NCBI GenBank assembly: GCA_934630855.1 | Contig: CAKTWW010000004.1 | Coordinates: forward strand, 16,433-80,432 | Source: an uncultured Collinsella sp. | GTDB lineage: Bacteria; Actinomycetota; Coriobacteriia; Coriobacteriales; Coriobacteriaceae | Direction of reading: 5' to 3' | Length of the DNA stretch: 64,000 nucleotides | Part shown: positions 16,801 through 25,366 of the stretch, in pieces | Numbering within the stretch: the stretch's first letter is position 1 | Layout: each line of letters starts with the position of its first letter | Notes under the pieces: model-generated | Databases searched by the model: none | The model's input: the letters and a program-made list of their open reading frames with translations, nothing else | What the model was told of the DNA's origin: nothing | Made by a program: the position numbers and the translations under genes

Positions 16801-19800
16801 TGCGCGGTCGCCTGCCTCATAGCCGCCAAAGCCGCTCACGGCTCCACCCTCGACAGGCGAAGCAACGGTATGCACGACATACGAGCCCGACGCAAAGACA
16901 GCATAGAGCGACGTGTCCTCACGCACGGTAAATCGATAGATTTTCTTGGAGCTCACGCACGTGCCGTCACGGAACCAGCCAACAAAGGAGGTATCTGCCG
17001 CAGAAGTCGCACGCACCGTAGCGACCTGTCCGGCGGCATATGTCCCGGCGCCCTCGACCGTCCCCATGCTCTCTTCGCACGAGACGTCCACCGTATATTG
17101 TTTTGCCGAGAACACGGCCTGAAGCGTCGTGTCAGACGTCGGCACCACGTGGTAGGTGCTGTCACGGCTTACCACGGCGCCCGAAGCGTCGGCCCAATAC
17201 TCAAACGCATAGCCCGAAAGCGCGTGCGCTGCCAGCGTGGCGGCATGCCCCGCTTCGACGGTACCCGTGCCCTCGACCCAGCCGGCGGCACTCGATTCGA
17301 CCAGCGAACCGGTGCCGGAATCGACTACCGTCGTGGCGTCGACTTCATAGCTCTTTGCCATAAAGCGAGCGATGTGTACATGGCTGCGCTCCTGGTGGCA
17401 GGTGAACTCCGCATCGGTAGACTCAAGCTTGCCATCGGCCGTATACCAACCGGTAAAGACATAGCCAGGATTGGGCGTTGCCTTAAGGGCAACCTCCGCG
17501 CCGCGGTCGGCAAGGATGCGGCTCGCCTTGACGGTGCCGCCCTCCACAGGATCGGCGAGGGGCACGCAGACGGTATCGACAGGCGCGAAGGCGGCCGTCA
17601 CAACACAACGTCCGGTTTTGCCACGCGCTTTCGCAACCAACGTGGTCTCGCGTTTGGCACTCTTCAGATGTCCATTGACATACCAGCCCCGGAACAGAAA
17701 GCCTGGATGGGCCTTAGCCGTCAGATGAAGGGTCTCCCCCAGCTTAAACTTATCGGTCGTGGGCTTCACCACAGTCCCGTTGCACGTCACGGTACCGCCA
17801 AGCCACGAATCGGCCGTGACCATGACCTCGGGCTTTGAGTCGGTGAAGATCGCGGTATAGGTATCGCTCTTGGTAACCTTAACGACCAGCTCGGCGGTGT
17901 CGTACTCCTTACCGGAGTCATCCTTCCAATGGTCAAAGCGGTAGCCGTCGTTGGCCTTCGCCTTGAGCATCACCGTATCGCCGTATCCGCAGGTAACCGA
18001 AGACGCCCCGGGATGCCCCTCGATCTCCACCGTACCGCGCTCCACAAAGGTCTTCTTTGCCTTCGCCGCCACGGTATACGTGTTTTCCTCAAACACCGCA
18101 CGCACGGTGCATTCCACGTCCTCGGGATAGAACTCGAGGTAGCTCGAATCGGTACCCAGTAGCAGGTCCGTCTTGGCGTCATACCAGCCCTTAAAGGTAA
18201 ATTGTTTGCTCGCCTCGGCCGTGAGCTCAATGCTCAGCGTGGCAGGCTCGCCCTTCATGCAGTAGCCCTCGCCATGCACCAAGTATTTGCCCGCCATGGC
18301 CGCGGCCGGCTCAACGACCACGTCCACCTTGCAGGCACGCGTAAACTTCGCTTGGATCACGCAGTCGGTAATGGGCTCAAAGGTATAGGAGCGCTCGCTC
18401 GACACCAGCGTCGAGGTGGCGTCCGAGCCGCCGTTGCTCAGATACCAACCGTCAAAGATATAGCCCTCGGATGGCGTGGCCTCCGCGGTCACGCGCTCGC
18501 CCTCGGGAACCTCGAGGACCATGCCGGCGGTCTCTCCGCGTTTGAGCGTAACGGTGCCGCCCTCGAGCGGGTCGGCCTCGGCACGCACGGTATGCGTATC
18601 CCTGCCGTCCATCACGGCCTCGATCCGAGCATTGCCGTTAACGCGGTATTCGCAAACCTCCTGTTTGTTGGCAATTGTGATGCCCTGCGCATCGGTTTCG
18701 CGCCACTCCACAAACCGGTACGTCTTCTCCGGATTGTCGGGGCGCACCTTGGGCCGCATCGTAAACGTGAGGATGTCCCCATCCTTCGCACGAACCTTGC
18801 CGTCCACGACCGGCACGCCATCGCACAGCACCTCCGCGCTGTCGGAGGGGTCGGTATTCACCAGGATGGTCTTGTCCGCCTTGCGGAAGCGTGCAACCAG
18901 ATGGCGGTCGACCTCGGCCTGAAAGGTATACGTACGCTCGTGCGAAACCTCGATGCCGTCCTCGAACCATCCCACAAAGGCATAATCGGGACCCTCGCTC
19001 ACGGTGACCATCGCCTTGTCGCCGCGTTTAACGCTCTGCTTTACGGGGCTTGCGGTGCAGCCCGTCGAGAAATCGGCCTGAACGCCATCGGCCTCGGCAA
19101 CCGCTGTAATGTCCACATCCTTCTCAAAGACGGCCGTCATCTTTACATTCTCGGGCGTCAGGTCCGTGATGGTCATCGTCTTAACGGGTGATGTCGAAAC
19201 CTCAACGCCGTCCTGCTTCCAGCACACAAAGCGATAGCCGGGATTGGCGACGGCTTCGAGCGTGGCAACTGTTCCCTCGTAGTGGAAACCACCGCCGGTA
19301 ACGACACCGCCTACCTCGGGCTGCACGGTGGCAATAATCTCGATCTTGTGGTCGCCGTGGGGCTTATCGGGATCATGCGGTTTCTTGTGGTCGTCAATGA
19401 TGTCCTTGATCTCCTTGAGCACCTTGGTGCCCACGGCGGCGACATCCTCAATGTTGTCGGCCATGCCGATCTCGATCACCGCGTCGGCCGCGATGGGGTC
19501 GACGATCTCGCCCAGGCCGTATATGGTTGCGAGAACTGCCGCGGCGGTAATCGCGGCAATGAGCGCGGCCTTTAGCGCCGCAAGCGACTCGGCAGGATCG
19601 GTCGCCTCGCGGAAATGCGCGGTGTACTGCACATCCCCCTCAAGCACAAACGTGTAGGACGGGCCGTCGTCGCCGGTAAAGACGACGTTGCCGAGGGCAT
19701 CGGTCGCGTAGTCAAACACATAGCCGGGCATTGGCACCGCCACGACCGTGACGCGCGACCCAATGCCATACAGGCCCGTGGAAAGGAACTGTCCGAGCGG

Positions 19801-22800
19801 CTGGCCGTTTTCATCGACTCCGTCCACGCTCAGGACAACGCTCGCCTGCGGAGCGCAGTAGCGCGGCGTAATTTCGATCCTCGCGTCAGTCTTGTCCTCG
19901 GACACCATCGCGTCCGCCTCGTCCACCGTATAGGTAAAGTCGAGCTGATCGCTCACGGCGTACGCATCATCGCCCTCGCCCAGGAACCAGCCCAGGAACA
20001 GCGCGTTGTCCGTGACGGCAGAAACCTCAACCGTCTCACCGGCATTGCGATAGCAGTTTTGAGCGATAACGCTCAGGTGCGCAAAATCCTGCGATGAATC
20101 GGTCGCCTGCGCATCGTTGACATGCACCGCATAGTCCTTGAGCTTAAAGCGCGCCTCGAGGGACAGGTCCTTATCCGGCGTAAACGTGTAGACCGTCTCC
20201 TTGGAGATGTACTCGCCGGACTCGGTGTCATACCAACCCTTAAACGTTATGTTGTCGTTGAGCATCCCCGAGGCACCGGCATCGAGCGTGACCTCGGCGC
20301 CCGCATCGATCGTCATCGAGTCGGAAACATCGGGCAGCTCAACGCCGTCCATCAGCTTGCGTTCGCCTTTATCGATCGTTTGGGCATAGGAGATTTGGAA
20401 CGATGTCGGCTCAGGCTTCTTGAGCTGTAAGGTGCCCTTGGTTTGGGTTTCGAAATGCGAATAGCCGTCGTCATACACGAGCTTTACGGGCTGTCCGTCC
20501 ATCGACTCATCGAAGACGTCGCCGCCGCAGGGAGTCGCCGTAAGGTACTCGCCGAGTTCTTCCTTTATGAGAGCTTCGTAGTTCCAAATCGATACCGAAT
20601 GCGGGTAATCGAGCTCGACGCTCATACCCTCGAGCGAAATGGTGTCCCCTTGCTCATAGGTCATATTGTCGGGGTCGCACGAGATTTCAACGCTCTTGAG
20701 CACCTTGCCCACCGGGACGGGTAGACAGCCGTTGCATCTCTCCCAAACAGCTTTGGGCTCTCCCTTGCTGTACTTCGGAATCATCTTTGCGGGGACCATA
20801 ACCGTCATGTTGTACTTGGGGAACGTGTCGGTATTGATGAGCACCGCATGGTTGCACCCAAGGAATACGGTTTCGAGATTGGTGTCGTAAAACGCCTTTT
20901 CCGGCAACTCCTCGATCTTGGAGTTATAGGGAAGCGTCAGTCCGCCGCTCAAGTCGGTGCCGTAGAAGCAGGTATGGCCAAGCGTTTCGACCGCTGTGTT
21001 GCTCTCAAGTCCTGTGGTGGCAAGGTTCGAGCAGTGTCTGAACGCGCAAACGCCAATCGATGTAATGGAGGTGTTCTTGTCCAGGCCGGTATCGGTCAGA
21101 GATTTGCAGCCGTCGTAGGCTCTGTCGGGAATCGACGTGAGGCCAACAACCTTGTCGAGCCCCGTGGACTCTAACCCGCTCTCGGCAAACGCGGCATAGC
21201 CCATAGATCCGATGGTAGCGGTCTCGTTGACGTTCAGGCTCGTAAGCGACTTGCAGCCAAAGAACGCCTCTTTTCCGATTTGACCGATGGTCATACCGGA
21301 AAGGCTGATATCGGTGAGATTCGGGCAGTTATAGAAGGCGTGCATTCCAATTTTAGAAATGGAGTTATTCTCAAAGCGCACTGAGCGCAAATTGATAGAG
21401 TCGGCGCAGAGCTGTACGTCGACTTCATCCACCCCGGAATCGACAATCAAATTCGTTACCATTCGACCGTCGACGGAGTTCTCACGCGGGTTGTTCTCAT
21501 CAATCTCTACCGTAAGATTTCCGTTTGCGTCGCACGGATACAGATAGTAGTTCGGCATGAACTTGGCGTACTCGCAGGCCGCCTGCTGCAGGTCGCCCTT
21601 GCTGTACGTGACAAGGTGTGTGTAGCCGTCGTCATACACCAGCTGTATGGGCTCTCCGTCCATCGAGTCATCGAAGACGTCGCCGTCGCGGGGGGTCGCC
21701 GTAAGGTACTCGCCGAGTTCTTCCTCTAAGAGAGCTTCGTAGTCGCTGTCCATCGTCGAATGAGGATATTGAAACGTGACGCTCATGCCCTCGAGCGAAA
21801 TGATGTCACCCTGCTGATAGGTCATCTTGTTGGGATCGCGCGAGATCTTGATCTTTTGGAGCACCTTGCCCACGGGGACGGGAAGGCTACCATTGCAGCT
21901 CTCCCAAACCTCTTTAGGGTGGCCGCTTTCGTATTGCGAAGCCATCTTGGCAGGGACCATGACAGTCATGTATTGCTTGGGAAACGTGGTGGAATTAATG
22001 AGCACCGCATGGTCGCACCCAAGGTACACGGTTTCGAGCTTAGAGCCATAGAACGCACGGCTCGGTAGCTCTTCGATCTTGGAATAAAGGGGCAGCGACA
22101 GCCCGCCGCTCATATTGGCTCCGGAGAAGCAGCCTTCGCCGAGCGTCTTGATCGTCGTATTGCTCTCGAGTCCCGACGTCGCAAGGCGCGAGCAGTTTTT
22201 GAACGCATCGACTCCGATTGATGTGATGGATGTGTTACCGCCCAGACCGGTATCGGTCAGAGCGCTGCAGCCATTATAAGCGCTCTCAGGAATCGAACTG
22301 AGGCCAACGACCTTGTCGAGCCCCGTAGACCGCAGTCCGCTCCAGGCAAACGCAGCCTCGCCCATCGAGCCGATGGTAGCGACATCGTTAATGTTCAGGC
22401 TCGTAAGCGATCCGCACCCAGAAAACGCCCCTTTCCCGATATCCCCAATGGTCATACCGGAAAAGCTGACATCGGCGAGATTCGAGCACCCATAAAAGGC
22501 GTGTATTCCAATTGAAGAAATAGAGCTGTTCTCAAAATGCACCGAACGCAGATTGGAGGAGCGGTCACAAATATACCCGGGAATCCCATCCGCTCCGTAA
22601 TCAACGATCAGATTGATTACCCATATGCCGCCGACAGAGTTCTTATTCGGGTCACTTTCATCGATCTCTACCGTTACGTTTCCGCTTGCATCGCACGGGT
22701 ACACATTGCCGTTCGGCATAAGCTTGGCATACTCGTAGACCGTAGGCTCCTTATGCCCGAGGGCATCGGTTTGGCTGCTATCGGATGGAGACTCCGCCGT

Positions 22801-23148
22801 TGCAGGCGAGGTCTTTGCTGCATCGGAATCAGTCGCGGCGCTCGAAAGGTCTTGGGCCAGACTCGACGCAGGGATGTTGGTATCAGAGCTGGACGATTTG
22901 TCCTGAGCGTTATTCGTTTGGTCGGAAGTTGTGGATGAGCCGCCCTCGTCCGAAGACGATGCGTTATCGCTCACCTTGGCATCAGTGTCGGTGCCCGAGT
23001 TGGTCTCTTGAGCTTCGCTCTCGACAGCAGTCGCCCCGGCATCATCGGCATAAGCCGCGCGGGGCGCAAGCGGTATCGAGGTCACGACCATCGCAACCGA
23101 AAGATAGACGACTAGAAATCTATAGAGTGCAGCAGTGATCCTGTTCAT
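10882..23148 (-). CDS. Giant secreted surface protein (4088 aa) with BspA-type leucine-rich repeats, InlB-type B-repeats and Ig/MBG-like modules
   Basis: A very large secreted, probably cell-surface protein. Residues 1-34 form a signal peptide ending AYA, and 35-125 are Ser/Thr/Asp-rich. Two tandem copies of a roughly 390-residue unit (about 137-526 and 527-910) each hold BspA-like leucine-rich repeats (pattern SITSIGVDAFKNCS) and a bacterial Ig-like tail. A hydrophobic stretch lies near 1195-1215. About 16-18 divergent InlB B-repeats (GYRF.GW pattern) span roughly 920-2580. Three copies of a larger module starting KVTAKAVNGSVD follow (about 2579, 3201, 3691), with Pro/Asp/Asn-rich linkers. 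The C-terminus is a hydrophobic helix plus RRRRSDA, preceded by LADAGD in place of LPXTGD. ATG 23148 has GGAAGG upstream; a start 39 nt earlier lacks one. Adhesion or host interaction is inferred. Confidence 0.9.
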   Translation of the reverse strand: MNRITAALYRFLVVYLSVAMVVTSIPLAPRAAYADDAGATAVESEAQETNSGTDTDAKVSDNASSSDEGGSSTTSDQTNNAQDKSSSSDTNIPASSLAQDLSSAATDSDAAKTSPATAESPSDSSQTDALGHKEPTVYEYAKLMPNGNVYPCDASGNVTVEIDESDPNKNSVGGIWVINLIVDYGADGIPGYICDRSSNLRSVHFENSSISSIGIHAFYGCSNLADVSFSGMTIGDIGKGAFSGCGSLTSLNINDVATIGSMGEAAFAWSGLRSTGLDKVVGLSSIPESAYNGCSALTDTGLGGNTSITSIGVDAFKNCSRLATSGLESNTTIKTLGEGCFSGANMSGGLSLPLYSKIEELPSRAFYGSKLETVYLGCDHAVLINSTTFPKQYMTVMVPAKMASQYESGHPKEVWESCNGSLPVPVGKVLQKIKISRDPNKMTYQQGDIISLEGMSVTFQYPHSTMDSDYEALLEEELGEYLTATPRDGDVFDDSMDGEPIQLVYDDGYTHLVTYSKGDLQQAACEYAKFMPNYYLYPCDANGNLTVEIDENNPRENSVDGRMVTNLIVDSGVDEVDVQLCADSINLRSVRFENNSISKIGMHAFYNCPNLTDISLSGMTIGQIGKEAFFGCKSLTSLNVNETATIGSMGYAAFAESGLESTGLDKVVGLTSIPDRAYDGCKSLTDTGLDKNTSITSIGVCAFRHCSNLATTGLESNTAVETLGHTCFYGTDLSGGLTLPYNSKIEELPEKAFYDTNLETVFLGCNHAVLINTDTFPKYNMTVMVPAKMIPKYSKGEPKAVWERCNGCLPVPVGKVLKSVEISCDPDNMTYEQGDTISLEGMSVELDYPHSVSIWNYEALIKEELGEYLTATPCGGDVFDESMDGQPVKLVYDDGYSHFETQTKGTLQLKKPEPTSFQISYAQTIDKGERKLMDGVELPDVSDSMTIDAGAEVTLDAGASGMLNDNITFKGWYDTESGEYISKETVYTFTPDKDLSLEARFKLKDYAVHVNDAQATDSSQDFAHLSVIAQNCYRNAGETVEVSAVTDNALFLGWFLGEGDDAYAVSDQLDFTYTVDEADAMVSEDKTDARIEITPRYCAPQASVVLSVDGVDENGQPLGQFLSTGLYGIGSRVTVVAVPMPGYVFDYATDALGNVVFTGDDGPSYTFVLEGDVQYTAHFREATDPAESLAALKAALIAAITAAAVLATIYGLGEIVDPIAADAVIEIGMADNIEDVAAVGTKVLKEIKDIIDDHKKPHDPDKPHGDHKIEIIATVQPEVGGVVTGGGFHYEGTVATLEAVANPGYRFVCWKQDGVEVSTSPVKTMTITDLTPENVKMTAVFEKDVDITAVAEADGVQADFSTGCTASPVKQSVKRGDKAMVTVSEGPDYAFVGWFEDGIEVSHERTYTFQAEVDRHLVARFRKADKTILVNTDPSDSAEVLCDGVPVVDGKVRAKDGDILTFTMRPKVRPDNPEKTYRFVEWRETDAQGITIANKQEVCEYRVNGNARIEAVMDGRDTHTVRAEADPLEGGTVTLKRGETAGMVLEVPEGERVTAEATPSEGYIFDGWYLSNGGSDATSTLVSSERSYTFEPITDCVIQAKFTRACKVDVVVEPAAAMAGKYLVHGEGYCMKGEPATLSIELTAEASKQFTFKGWYDAKTDLLLGTDSSYLEFYPEDVECTVRAVFEENTYTVAAKAKKTFVERGTVEIEGHPGASSVTCGYGDTVMLKAKANDGYRFDHWKDDSGKEYDTAELVVKVTKSDTYTAIFTDSKPEVMVTADSWLGGTVTCNGTVVKPTTDKFKLGETLHLTAKAHPGFLFRGWYVNGHLKSAKRETTLVAKARGKTGRCVVTAAFAPVDTVCVPLADPVEGGTVKASRILADRGAEVALKATPNPGYVFTGWYTADGKLESTDAEFTCHQERSHVHIARFMAKSYEVDATTVVDSGTGSLVESSAAGWVEGTGTVEAGHAATLAAHALSGYAFEYWADASGAVVSRDSTYHVVPTSDTTLQAVFSAKQYTVDVSCEESMGTVEGAGTYAAGQVATVRATSAADTSFVGWFRDGTCVSSKKIYRFTVREDTSLYAVFASGSYVVHTVASPVEGGAVSGFGGYEAGDRATLRAIANTGYSFAGWTDDKGETVSENADYTVKVTGDATYTATFTPKSYQVVLSASDDSVGTLSGEGSYQFGDTVELNATSMGTKRFVGWYVLDAEGNKSLLSCDARCWVKLDKDMVEGLEGDALELQAVFADPYEVTVTGEVVVKDKASSRGCRVTGSGSFVVGDQVELTAVAGMGYRFVGWSTDKEGTSIVETATTLDVTATQDITYYAQFESDGQVTITVTGSSIFRGTALLVDGIPAGSRSYDRGDMFMAIAIPWKKYHFSHWVDDAGVTVSYSAFYIGTAKENRQLTAVFYETGCDVQVATYPKDAGFSMVALGTGGSYHSAAIMFTVPHKGWKFKYWVDENGMPVGATPVINRVVFGNRTFTAVYERASMTVTAVDSRQGGHVEGSSEDESLGYAVTNEVENGESTTLTAVPDAGYVFDGWYARNDDGSLGDEPLSTDAVWTFVPEDNMTVEARFAEAPKYKVTARAVNGSVDPETASVATDGKVTLSATPDEGCYLTRVTVAEEAGDDGSAGNAYDLDISDYQGGAYEVTLSGVSAPQQVTFEFVKAAAPEVLAQPQGASAYEGDPVELSIAAEAGRNVRAHAAVSSGSAADVKLGYQWYRVPADGGKAVALKGETGETLSIAQLDSDGEGEYFCRITQSYMGTVTKTDTEHATVSIVPRETLVFNGRVLPAATAHDGYRAEIAGATGGKAPYAYNLDEVEVPEGMQLTQADDGTGALVLSGMPAATGACRFKIACTDDLGDKRVAHFALVVKAKEAPLAFEGQSFVYNATAQAPKLSGVPEGCEDDVKLTYVGTGDTQYTSDQAPVDAGTYRAVATLDANGYVGNASCDFVIEKAPVDISIETSDVTYDGARHGAAVAVADLDASAYSVTYRGVDGTSYGPTALEPCDSGNYRVTVTVTDPNYQGKKSAEFSIAKASQTITGTTTYSGVYGGDPIVFDNVAQTPVSFELVDSDADANPVSIKGRCATVKAAGAAHVVAHAKASRNYLAAEDVELTVAVAPAQLLVKVDDAERFEGQENPEFTSSLVSRCDTSDVKVTYFCSANKKSPAGEYQIDAAVADPNFDVAVDPGTLTVKKKPEHYKVTAKAVNGSVDNASVSVVEGGDVTLSATPDEGCYLERVTVSEAGSDKAVDLDISDYKGGAYEVTLSDVTASQEVTFEFAKADAPRVVAQPQDASAHEGDAVVLSVAAEAGKNVADHAASSTGSAAAVDLSYQWFRMDGGKAEALEDETGETLSLAGLDDEQAGEYFCRITQRYLGTEAQTDSDHAIVSVVAWDTLVFNGDLLPAASAHSAYFATIAGAAGGKAPYEYAWDETKLPEGLKLSRTSGGLMLSGVPSKTGVSAFDITCTDARGEAMIAHFALVVQAKRVKLTFTDGDFTFNGAPQAPEVSGAPKVCKGDLKITYYGTGGTQYSSTEAPTDAGAYRAVATLRSHGYVGAAACEFEIAPAKLKVKVDDAERFEGEANPAFTSSLESAVDTSGVKVEYSCDADERSPAGKYQIGATVSDPNFDVEVVPGTLTVKKKREPVDPDNPDNPDPDNPEPDNPDPDPTPDPDNPDPDNPEPDNPDKPERFEVTAKAVNGSVDNASVTVDEGGDVTLSATPDEGCYLERVTIAEAGSDKRHDLDISNYEGGAYEVTLSGVTASQEVMFEFAKADAPRVVAQPQDASVHEGDAVVLSVAAEAGKDVLDHAGSSAGPAADVELSYQWFRMVDGEAVALEGEMGEVLVVEDLGDDCAGQYFCRVTQRYLGTEMQTDSDHAVVSVAPLDALVFNGGLLPVARAHGAYRATIAGAAGGEAPYEYTWDEAKLPDGFKLSHTAGGLTLSGTPSKAGVSSFDVACKDARGETVTAHFVLVVQAKRDPVNPDPVEPSPDKPDGPDPDQPDKPGTPDSDQSDSKDPAKPGSSDGSAADKANANGAENSGKKASSKTSAQHLADAGDRAPLAVAVAAGAVALIALGLELLRRRRSDA
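20410..22745 (-). repeat. Tandem duplication of a ~1.17-kb leucine-rich-repeat unit within the giant gene
   Basis: The unit beginning YAKLMPNGNVYPCDASGN near 22740 recurs as YAKFMPNYYLYPCDANGN near 21560. The two copies stay alignable through the LRR section to the MDGEPIQLVYDDGYTH / MDGQPVKLVYDDGYSH endings. Similarity is high but not perfect, so this is a diverged internal duplication rather than an assembly artefact. Confidence 0.85.
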
Positions 23149-23274
23149 AGGAACCTTCCCGCAATTCGCAACGATACAGGGGCCCATGGAGGGTAATTAT
23201 TCGACATTACCTTATATCGGCGACATTGCGGGTCAGGTGCGTAAACGGTTTATCAGGGGGCGCAAAAGGTTGCT

Positions 23275-24417
23275 TTAATTACGGCTCAAATCGCGCAGCG
23301 CTTCGACCGCCAAGTCGACCTCTTCGTCCGTGTTGAAATACCCAAACGAGAAGCGCACGACGCCCTGGCGCTCGGTTCCCAGCGCTCGGTGCATAAGCGG
23401 GGCGCAATGGGCGCCGGGGCGCGTCGCAATCCCCCACCCCTGCATGAGCGCGTCCGAGATTTCGGCCGAATCGACATCGCCCACGTTGAGCGACACGATT
23501 GCAGAGCGCGTCGGCTGGTCAAAGGAGCCATAGAGCGTAATGCCCGGAATCTCGCGCACACCGGCAAGGAAGCGATCAGCAAGCGCACGCTCGTGGGCAG
23601 CAATCGCCTCGACCCCACCCTGGGTCTCGATAAAATCGAGTCCAGCGGAAAGACCGGCAATACCATGGCCGTTAAGTGTGCCCGCCTCCAGGCGCGTCGG
23701 CCACTCCAGCGGTTGCAGCGTATCAAAGCTATGCACGCCCGTGCCGCCCATGGCCCACGGCGCTACGTCGACGCCCTCCGCCACAGCCAGGCCACCGGTG
23801 CCCTGCGGACCCATAAGCCCCTTGTGGCCGGTAAAGCACACAATGTCGAGCCCCATGCCCTGCATGTCAATCTTCGCCGCACCGGCAGACTGCGACGCAT
23901 CGACAATCACCAGTGCACCAGACGCATGAGCCATAGCCGCCACACGCGCAACGTCAACGGCATTGCCAGTCACGTTAGAGGCATGCGTCACCACGACGGC
24001 ACGCGTGCCCGGCGTCATCAAGCGCTCAAGCTCATCATAGTCGAGCACGCCGTTGGCGTCGCATCCGGCATGCTCAACGGTAACGCCCTGCTCAGCCGCA
24101 AGGCGATTGAGCGGACGCAACACGGAGTTGTGCTCGAGCACCGTCGTGACCACGCGGTCGCCAGGGCGCACCACACCGTTGATGGCCGTGTTGAGCGCCG
24201 CCGTGGAGTTGGGCGTAAAGCACACATGGTCGGCGCGCGGGCAGCCCAACAGGCGCGCGAGCTTCGCACGACAGCCGTGGATGGTACGCGCGGCATCGAG
24301 CGCACCCGACGTGGCGCCGCGCCCGGCATTGCCGAGCGAGCACATCGCCTGTGTCACGGCCTCGACCACCGTCTGCGGCTTATGCATGGTCGTCGCCGCG
24401 TTATCCAGGTAGATCAT
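23275..24417 (-). CDS. Class-V aminotransferase, cysteine desulfurase / selenocysteine lyase-like
   Basis: A 380-residue PLP enzyme of the NifS/CsdA class, likely releasing sulfur or selenium from cysteine or selenocysteine. It shows MIYLDNAATTMHKP, the PLP-pocket text TPNSTAALNTAI and LEHNSVLRPL, the Asp motif VDASQSAGA, and the Schiff-base Lys in CFTGHKGLMGPQG. The mobile-loop cysteine fits ATRPGAHCAPLMHR. ATG 24417 overlaps the stop of the DUF3343 gene (ATGA), so the two are translationally coupled. This subfamily often sits with selD, yedF and DUF3343 genes in selenium-using genomes, and a role as selenium or sulfur donor is inferred. IscS-type housekeeping function is less likely because no iscU is nearby. 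Confidence 0.87.
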   Translation of the reverse strand: MIYLDNAATTMHKPQTVVEAVTQAMCSLGNAGRGATSGALDAARTIHGCRAKLARLLGCPRADHVCFTPNSTAALNTAINGVVRPGDRVVTTVLEHNSVLRPLNRLAAEQGVTVEHAGCDANGVLDYDELERLMTPGTRAVVVTHASNVTGNAVDVARVAAMAHASGALVIVDASQSAGAAKIDMQGMGLDIVCFTGHKGLMGPQGTGGLAVAEGVDVAPWAMGGTGVHSFDTLQPLEWPTRLEAGTLNGHGIAGLSAGLDFIETQGGVEAIAAHERALADRFLAGVREIPGITLYGSFDQPTRSAIVSLNVGDVDSAEISDALMQGWGIATRPGAHCAPLMHRALGTERQGVVRFSFGYFNTDEEVDLAVEALRDLSRN

Positions 24418-24665
24418 CGCACGACCTCCCACATATCAATCACGGTAAAGCCCTCGGTAGGAACGTCCGCCGCGGCAAGCTCGCCGCGCAGCAATTCCTC
24501 ATCCGCAGGCAAGGCCTTCCAAGCCAGGCCGCAGCCGGCCGCGACCTCCCCAGGCACGGGAATCGTGCGTCCGGGAAGGCCGCGCTCGATGCAAAGGCTC
24601 TCGCAACCCATGGCGGCCGCCGTGGTGGGAAACGTGATAACAAGCGCCGGGCGCTTCTCCCTCAT
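24414..24665 (-). CDS. DUF3343-family small protein, putative Se/S carrier
   Basis: An 83-residue protein (MREKRPALVITFPTTAAAMG) with the typical DUF3343 layout: a beta strand then FPTTAAAMGCESLC near the N-terminus, and a later P-V-P-G segment with GCGLAW near the middle. Conserved cysteines (CESLC and GCGLAW) suggest binding of a persulfide or selenide. It sits between yedF and the class-V aminotransferase, 18 nt after yedF, and its stop overlaps the next start. ATG 24665 is preferred; a TTG five codons earlier is possible. The carrier role follows from gene neighbourhood and is not proven. Confidence 0.75.
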   Translation of the reverse strand: MREKRPALVITFPTTAAAMGCESLCIERGLPGRTIPVPGEVAAGCGLAWKALPADEELLRGELAAADVPTEGFTVIDMWEVVR

Positions 24666-24683
24666 GGCAATCCCGTCCAAGCG

Positions 24684-25310
24684 TTACGGGCGCACGACGC
24701 GCACGGCCTGCTCCATCTTCTCTACGATCACATACATGTTGGTGACCTCGCCCACCGCGAGCTGGTCCTTAATGCCAAAGTGATCGAGGCAGGTGCCGCA
24801 GGTGAGAATCTCGACACCCTGCTCGGCCAGCCCCTTAAGGTCGTCGAGCACCGGCGAGCCCTCGACGGTGAGCTTGGCGCCGCCGTTGTAGAACAGCATG
24901 GTCGCGGGCAGTTCCTCCTGCTGCGTCACGGCAAAGATGAAGGCCTTCATGAGCTTGTGGCCCAGCTCGTCGTCGCCGCGGCCCATGCAGTCGGTGTAGA
25001 CGGAAATGACGAGCTCGCCCTTGCCGGTGCTGGCACCACAGAAGGCAGCGCCATCCTGCTCGGGATCGGCCACGGCAATGGCGCCAGAGGTCGCCACGGT
25101 CACGTGCCACTCGGCGTCAGAAACCTTCTCGACCGAGGCCGTGCAGCCCTTCTCCTGCGCCATCTTGGAGATGTTCTTGACGGCGGTCTCGTTATCGACC
25201 GAGGTCACCACGGCACCCTCGCCGTCAAGCTGTTTGAGCGCCTTAAGCGTCTTGACGACGGGCAGCGGGCAGGTATCGCCCATGGCATTTACTTCAATTT
25301 TGGTAGACAT
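24684..25310 (-). CDS. yedF: Selenium metabolism protein YedF (TusA-like plus DsrE-like)
   Basis: A 208-residue two-domain protein. Residues 1-75 are TusA/SirA-like with the sulfur-carrier motif MGDTCPLPVVKTLKAL (Cys14). Residues about 95-205 are DsrE/DsrF-like, with CMGRGDDELGHKLMKAFIF and a possible active-site CGTCLDHFG. This fused form is the YedF family associated with SelD-containing genomes. It lies 56 nt after selD in the same direction. It probably carries reduced selenium or sulfur between the desulfurase and SelD; the chemistry is not established. ATG 25310 begins MSTKIEVNAMG. Confidence 0.9.
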   Translation of the reverse strand: MSTKIEVNAMGDTCPLPVVKTLKALKQLDGEGAVVTSVDNETAVKNISKMAQEKGCTASVEKVSDAEWHVTVATSGAIAVADPEQDGAAFCGASTGKGELVISVYTDCMGRGDDELGHKLMKAFIFAVTQQEELPATMLFYNGGAKLTVEGSPVLDDLKGLAEQGVEILTCGTCLDHFGIKDQLAVGEVTNMYVIVEKMEQAVRVVRP

Positions 25311-25366
25311 AGTTTTCCTTTCGAGTTCATCGTTCTAAAACAGTACATAAGTCAATAAACGCGCCG

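Noticed and set aside
14221..17838. 1205-codon open frame on the plus strand opposite the giant gene
   Set aside because: It is the antisense shadow of a GC-rich coding sequence: no ribosome-binding site, Arg/His-rich composition and no recognisable motif, while the minus strand encodes clear repeat domains.
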